Shown here piece by piece: positions 61,532-64,000 of a DNA stretch of 64,000 bases (position 1 is its first letter; each line of letters opens with the position of its first letter). The notes under the pieces are model-generated. The model saw only the letters and a list, made by a program, of their open reading frames with translations. It had not been told where the DNA came from and did no database searches. This DNA comes from Ruegeria sp. HKCCD8929. GTDB lineage: Bacteria > Pseudomonadota > Alphaproteobacteria > Rhodobacterales > Rhodobacteraceae. Where the stretch lies: positions 186,001 to 250,000 of the forward strand of contig NZ_WPZY01000002.1 in the NCBI RefSeq assembly GCF_013031405.1, given 5' to 3'. The position numbers and the translations under genes are program-made.

Positions 61532-62877
61532 GACGGCACCTATTGATCGGACACTTCGGGTCGGAGGACGACGTCGGCATCCCGGCGGCCAGCGATGAGA
61601 TCGTATCGGAACTCGACCTCTTGGTCGGCGACCGTCTCGGACACGGGATCGGCTACGCCCTTTCAGACATAGAGAAATTGAACCTCGGACCGAGCGAGGT
61701 CGCGGTCGATCTAATGGTGCTGGCCGCTCATATTCATGCCGCCGACACGCGCCTCGCGCGGAGCACGGAGTCGCAAGATGGTTGGTCGCGTGAGATCAGG
61801 TTGGTCGTGCCAGTCAGCGATCCGAAGCTCTGGACCCGGTCGGCGAGTATCGTGAAGCGCGCGCTCGACTTCCTGACGGGCGATCGCTGGCAAATCGGTT
61901 TCAGGGCACGACCTGAGGCCCAGGCAACGCTCGCGAAGCCACGACCGAAACCGTTGCTCCCGGTGGCGTTCGACGCGATCAATCTATTCTCCGGCGGCCT
62001 CGACAGTTTGATTGGTGCAATCGACGCCCTGGAAGCGGGTGGCGCGCCTTTGCTGGTGAGCCATGCCGGTGAAGGTGCGGTCAGCAAGTCTCAGGAAGAG
62101 TGTTTTGAGGTCTTGAAGACGGCATATCCGGACGCAGCATTCGATCGACTGCGTATTTGGATGACGTTCGGGGACGGGCTAATTGACGGTGTCGAGTCCG
62201 AAAGCACCACGCGCGGGCGATCGTTCTTATTCTTCTCTCTGGGCGTGGCGGCAGGCACCGGTCTTGGCAAGGAATTCGTCTTGCGCGTACCCGAGAACGG
62301 CCTCATTGCCTTGAACGTCCCACTCGACCGGCTCCGGCTCGGTGCGTTGAGCACGCGTACGACCCATCCCTTCTACATGGCGCGGTGGAATGAACTCCTG
62401 GAAGCACTGGGGATCGATGGCCAGCTGGTCAATCCCTATTGGGACAAGACAAAGGGCGAGATGGTGACCGCATGTGCAAATCCCGGTGTCCTGAACGACG
62501 CCGTGGAGCACTCGCTCTCTTGTTCGTCACCTGCCAAAGGGCGGTGGAAAAAGGAGGCGCAAGGACATTGCGGGTACTGCCTTCCCTGCCTGATCCGGCG
62601 CGCATCGCTGGCCGGGAACGATCCGACCACCTACCGTGTCCCGGATCTAACGGCTCATACGCTGGACACGCGTCAGGCGGAGGGACAACAGGTCCGCTCG
62701 TTCCAATTGGCCATCAGTCGATTGGCGCGGCGTCCCGAACTGGCGCGAGTGCTAATCCACAAACCCGGATCGCTATCTGATAACCCCGACCGGATCAATG
62801 CTTATGCGGACGTCTATCGCCGCGGGCTGGAAGAGGTGGGTGCAATCTTGGCGGGCGTGAAGACAGCCCCGTCATGA
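61528..62877 (+). CDS. qatC: Qat anti-phage system protein QatC (QueC-like)
   Basis: The 449-residue protein has the PP-loop FSGGLDS at residues 154-160, as in QueC (7-cyano-7-deazaguanine synthase). The C-terminal zinc cysteines are also kept (C332, C348, C351, C354 in SCSSP and GHCGYCLPC). In Qat systems QatC may modify DNA, nucleotides or protein with a deazaguanine-like chemistry. The N-terminal about 140 residues are a Qat-specific extension. It overlaps qatD by four bases. Confidence 0.9.
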   Translation: MRRHLLIGHFGSEDDVGIPAASDEIVSELDLLVGDRLGHGIGYALSDIEKLNLGPSEVAVDLMVLAAHIHAADTRLARSTESQDGWSREIRLVVPVSDPKLWTRSASIVKRALDFLTGDRWQIGFRARPEAQATLAKPRPKPLLPVAFDAINLFSGGLDSLIGAIDALEAGGAPLLVSHAGEGAVSKSQEECFEVLKTAYPDAAFDRLRIWMTFGDGLIDGVESESTTRGRSFLFFSLGVAAGTGLGKEFVLRVPENGLIALNVPLDRLRLGALSTRTTHPFYMARWNELLEALGIDGQLVNPYWDKTKGEMVTACANPGVLNDAVEHSLSCSSPAKGRWKKEAQGHCGYCLPCLIRRASLAGNDPTTYRVPDLTAHTLDTRQAEGQQVRSFQLAISRLARRPELARVLIHKPGSLSDNPDRINAYADVYRRGLEEVGAILAGVKTAPS

Positions 62878-63629
62878 CCACAGCCAGGACAGGACGATTG
62901 GTCGATTTCCACTGTCATCTCGACCTCTATCCGGATCATGCTGGGGCCATCGCACGACGTGAGCGAGACCGCGTGTTCACGCTGACGATGACGACGACGC
63001 CGAAGGCTTTTCCGCGCAACAAGGAGTTGACGGATCGCACAACCTATGTGCGGGCCGCGTTGGGTCTACATCCGCAACTCGTGGCCGATCGCGCGCGCGA
63101 ACTCACGCTCTGGAAGGACTATCTGCCCTCGACCCGTTACATCGGCGAGGTCGGTCTCGACGCTGGGCGGCAGTATTATCGCTCGTTCGACGAGCAGAAG
63201 AGAGTGTTTGGCGACATCCTCGCCGCGTGCGCCGAGGCGCGCGACAAGATACTCTCCGTCCATAGCGTCCGCTGCGCGAAAGTCGTCCTCGATATGATCG
63301 ATGCTCGGTTGCCGGTCGGGACGGGTCGCGTGGTCTTGCACTGGTTCACCGGATCGGCGTCTGAGGCCCGGCGCGCCGCCGAGATGGGATGCTATTTCTC
63401 GATCAACGCCGCAATGCTTCGCAACGAACGCTCGGCGGCACTCGTCGCAACGCTCCCACGAGACCGAATTCTGACCGAGACCGATGGTCCGTTCACGGAT
63501 GGGGTGTCAGGCAATGATGGACCAGCCGATGTGCGTCCTGCGCGGGATGGACTGGCGAAGCTGCTCGGGACGGGTCGGGAAGAGATGGACGGCATTCTGA
63601 CCGGCAATTTGCGGGAAGTGCTCAGCTGA
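62874..63629 (+). CDS. qatD: Qat anti-phage system protein QatD (TatD-like nuclease)
   Basis: The 251-residue protein has all metal residues of TatD DNases: H13 and H15 (DFHCHLDLY), E92 (GEVGLDAG), H130 (LSVHSVR), H156 (VLHWFTG) and D204 (TETDGPF). TatD enzymes are two- or three-metal nucleases. In the Qat system it is probably the effector or a DNA-processing enzyme. It is the last gene of the operon. Confidence 0.9.
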   Translation: MTTARTGRLVDFHCHLDLYPDHAGAIARRERDRVFTLTMTTTPKAFPRNKELTDRTTYVRAALGLHPQLVADRARELTLWKDYLPSTRYIGEVGLDAGRQYYRSFDEQKRVFGDILAACAEARDKILSVHSVRCAKVVLDMIDARLPVGTGRVVLHWFTGSASEARRAAEMGCYFSINAAMLRNERSAALVATLPRDRILTETDGPFTDGVSGNDGPADVRPARDGLAKLLGTGREEMDGILTGNLREVLS

Positions 63630-63644
63630 CCTCCTGGCGGGCGG

Positions 63645-64000
63645 TTAGGGACGCACGATCAATCCGATGGCGTGGCGTCGCAGGACATCGGGGATCTCGG
63701 CGTGGTCCGCAAGCCGTTCGGCGGGACCGGCGGTGAGGTTCACTGTCGCGCGATCGAAGATCTCTTAGACGTCCTCGCCGGTGAGGCGCGAGGCGAAGAG
63801 GATGCCATCGACGGCGCCATGATGAGTGTGGATATCCCGACAGAGCGCCCGGCCTGCGGCATTGTTGCGGGCGTTCACGGCGTCCGTCGGAGCACCGAGG
63901 CGGCTGCACCCGTACCGGCGGAGATCGAGCAAAGAGAGCATCTTCCTCGATCCGGAAGAGATGCGGGAATAGGACCGTGTCGTCACCTCCTTCAGGAGAA
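63645..64000 (-). pseudogene. RES-domain toxin remnant with an in-frame stop (cut by the right edge)
   Basis: The minus-strand frame from the window edge gives LSLLDLRRYGCSRLGAPTDAV and GAVDGILFASRLTGEDV, a RES-domain pattern. A TAA at 63765-63767 interrupts it, after which EIFDRATVNLTAGPAERLADHAEIPDVL continues in the same frame to a stop at 63645. The N-terminal part lies beyond the window. RES toxins degrade NAD+ and pair with Xre-like antitoxins. The interruption suggests a decayed toxin unless the stop is a base error. Confidence 0.7.

Noticed and set aside
1..64000. Integrase, attachment sites, CRISPR array, tRNA or rRNA genes
   Set aside because: None was recognised by eye. The element ends are therefore not defined, and a tRNA or att site outside the window cannot be excluded.

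Overview
The window looks like genomic DNA of an alphaproteobacterium (Rhodobacterales/Rhizobiales-like). It has a trb-type conjugation cluster of the kind found in alphaproteobacterial integrative elements, with typical companions (DUF2274, DUF736, DUF2285, DUF2840, DUF2493, DUF932, TrbK-alt). It also has a four-carbon sugar-acid catabolic operon and an intergenic palindrome of a type I recall as common in this class. No rRNA, tRNA, CRISPR array or integrase was recognised, and neither end of the mobile element could be fixed.

Region 1 (1-9.4 kb) is metabolic. A leftward operon (racemase-like protein, ornithine cyclodeaminase family, M20 peptidase cut by the left edge) diverges from an Lrp/AsnC regulator. 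A rightward operon follows: four-carbon acid sugar kinase, PdxA2-type dehydrogenase, TIM-barrel/cupin fusion, cyclase-family hydrolase and hydroxyacid dehydrogenase. A convergent Gfo/Idh oxidoreductase closes it. Two copies of a 21-bp inverted repeat lie in front of the kinase, and a third overlaps the start of a LysR gene about 14 kb away, which suggests that regulator controls the operon.

Region 2 (9.4-17 kb) is an accessory patch: an Xre/DUF2975 pair, many small secreted or membrane proteins, two exported ClpP-fold proteins, an S41 peptidase, a GNAT acetyltransferase and a DUF1835 protein.

Region 3 (18.2-56.1 kb) is a conjugative element backbone, nearly all on the minus strand: primase-like Toprim, ParB-like, DUF932, DUF2493 and DUF736 proteins, transfer regulators, TraF-type peptidase, lytic transglycosylase, relaxase, TraG coupling protein, a CopG protein, then trbB-C-D-E-J-K-L-F-G-I, DUF2274 and a LysR gene. 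About 11 kb of cargo (28.7-39.7 kb) separates the CopG/TraG genes from trbB. It carries a B12-dependent diol/glycerol dehydratase (large and medium subunits fused, plus small subunit), an SDR, a LuxR-type regulator, a ProX/ProV/ProW-type ABC transporter with a double-length permease, and a HAD phosphatase. An Abi_C-like protein and a frameshifted DUF2285 gene sit in the transfer region. Three genes near the right end have nested hairpins directly in front of their ribosome-binding sites.

Region 4 (56.4-64 kb) is a defence island. A small helical protein and a large GHKL (Hsp90-like) ATPase run into a complete Qat anti-phage system (qatA KAP-family ATPase, qatB, qatC QueC-like, qatD TatD-like nuclease). 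A broken RES-domain toxin remnant lies at the right edge. The two-gene GHKL module is the best candidate for something not yet described.
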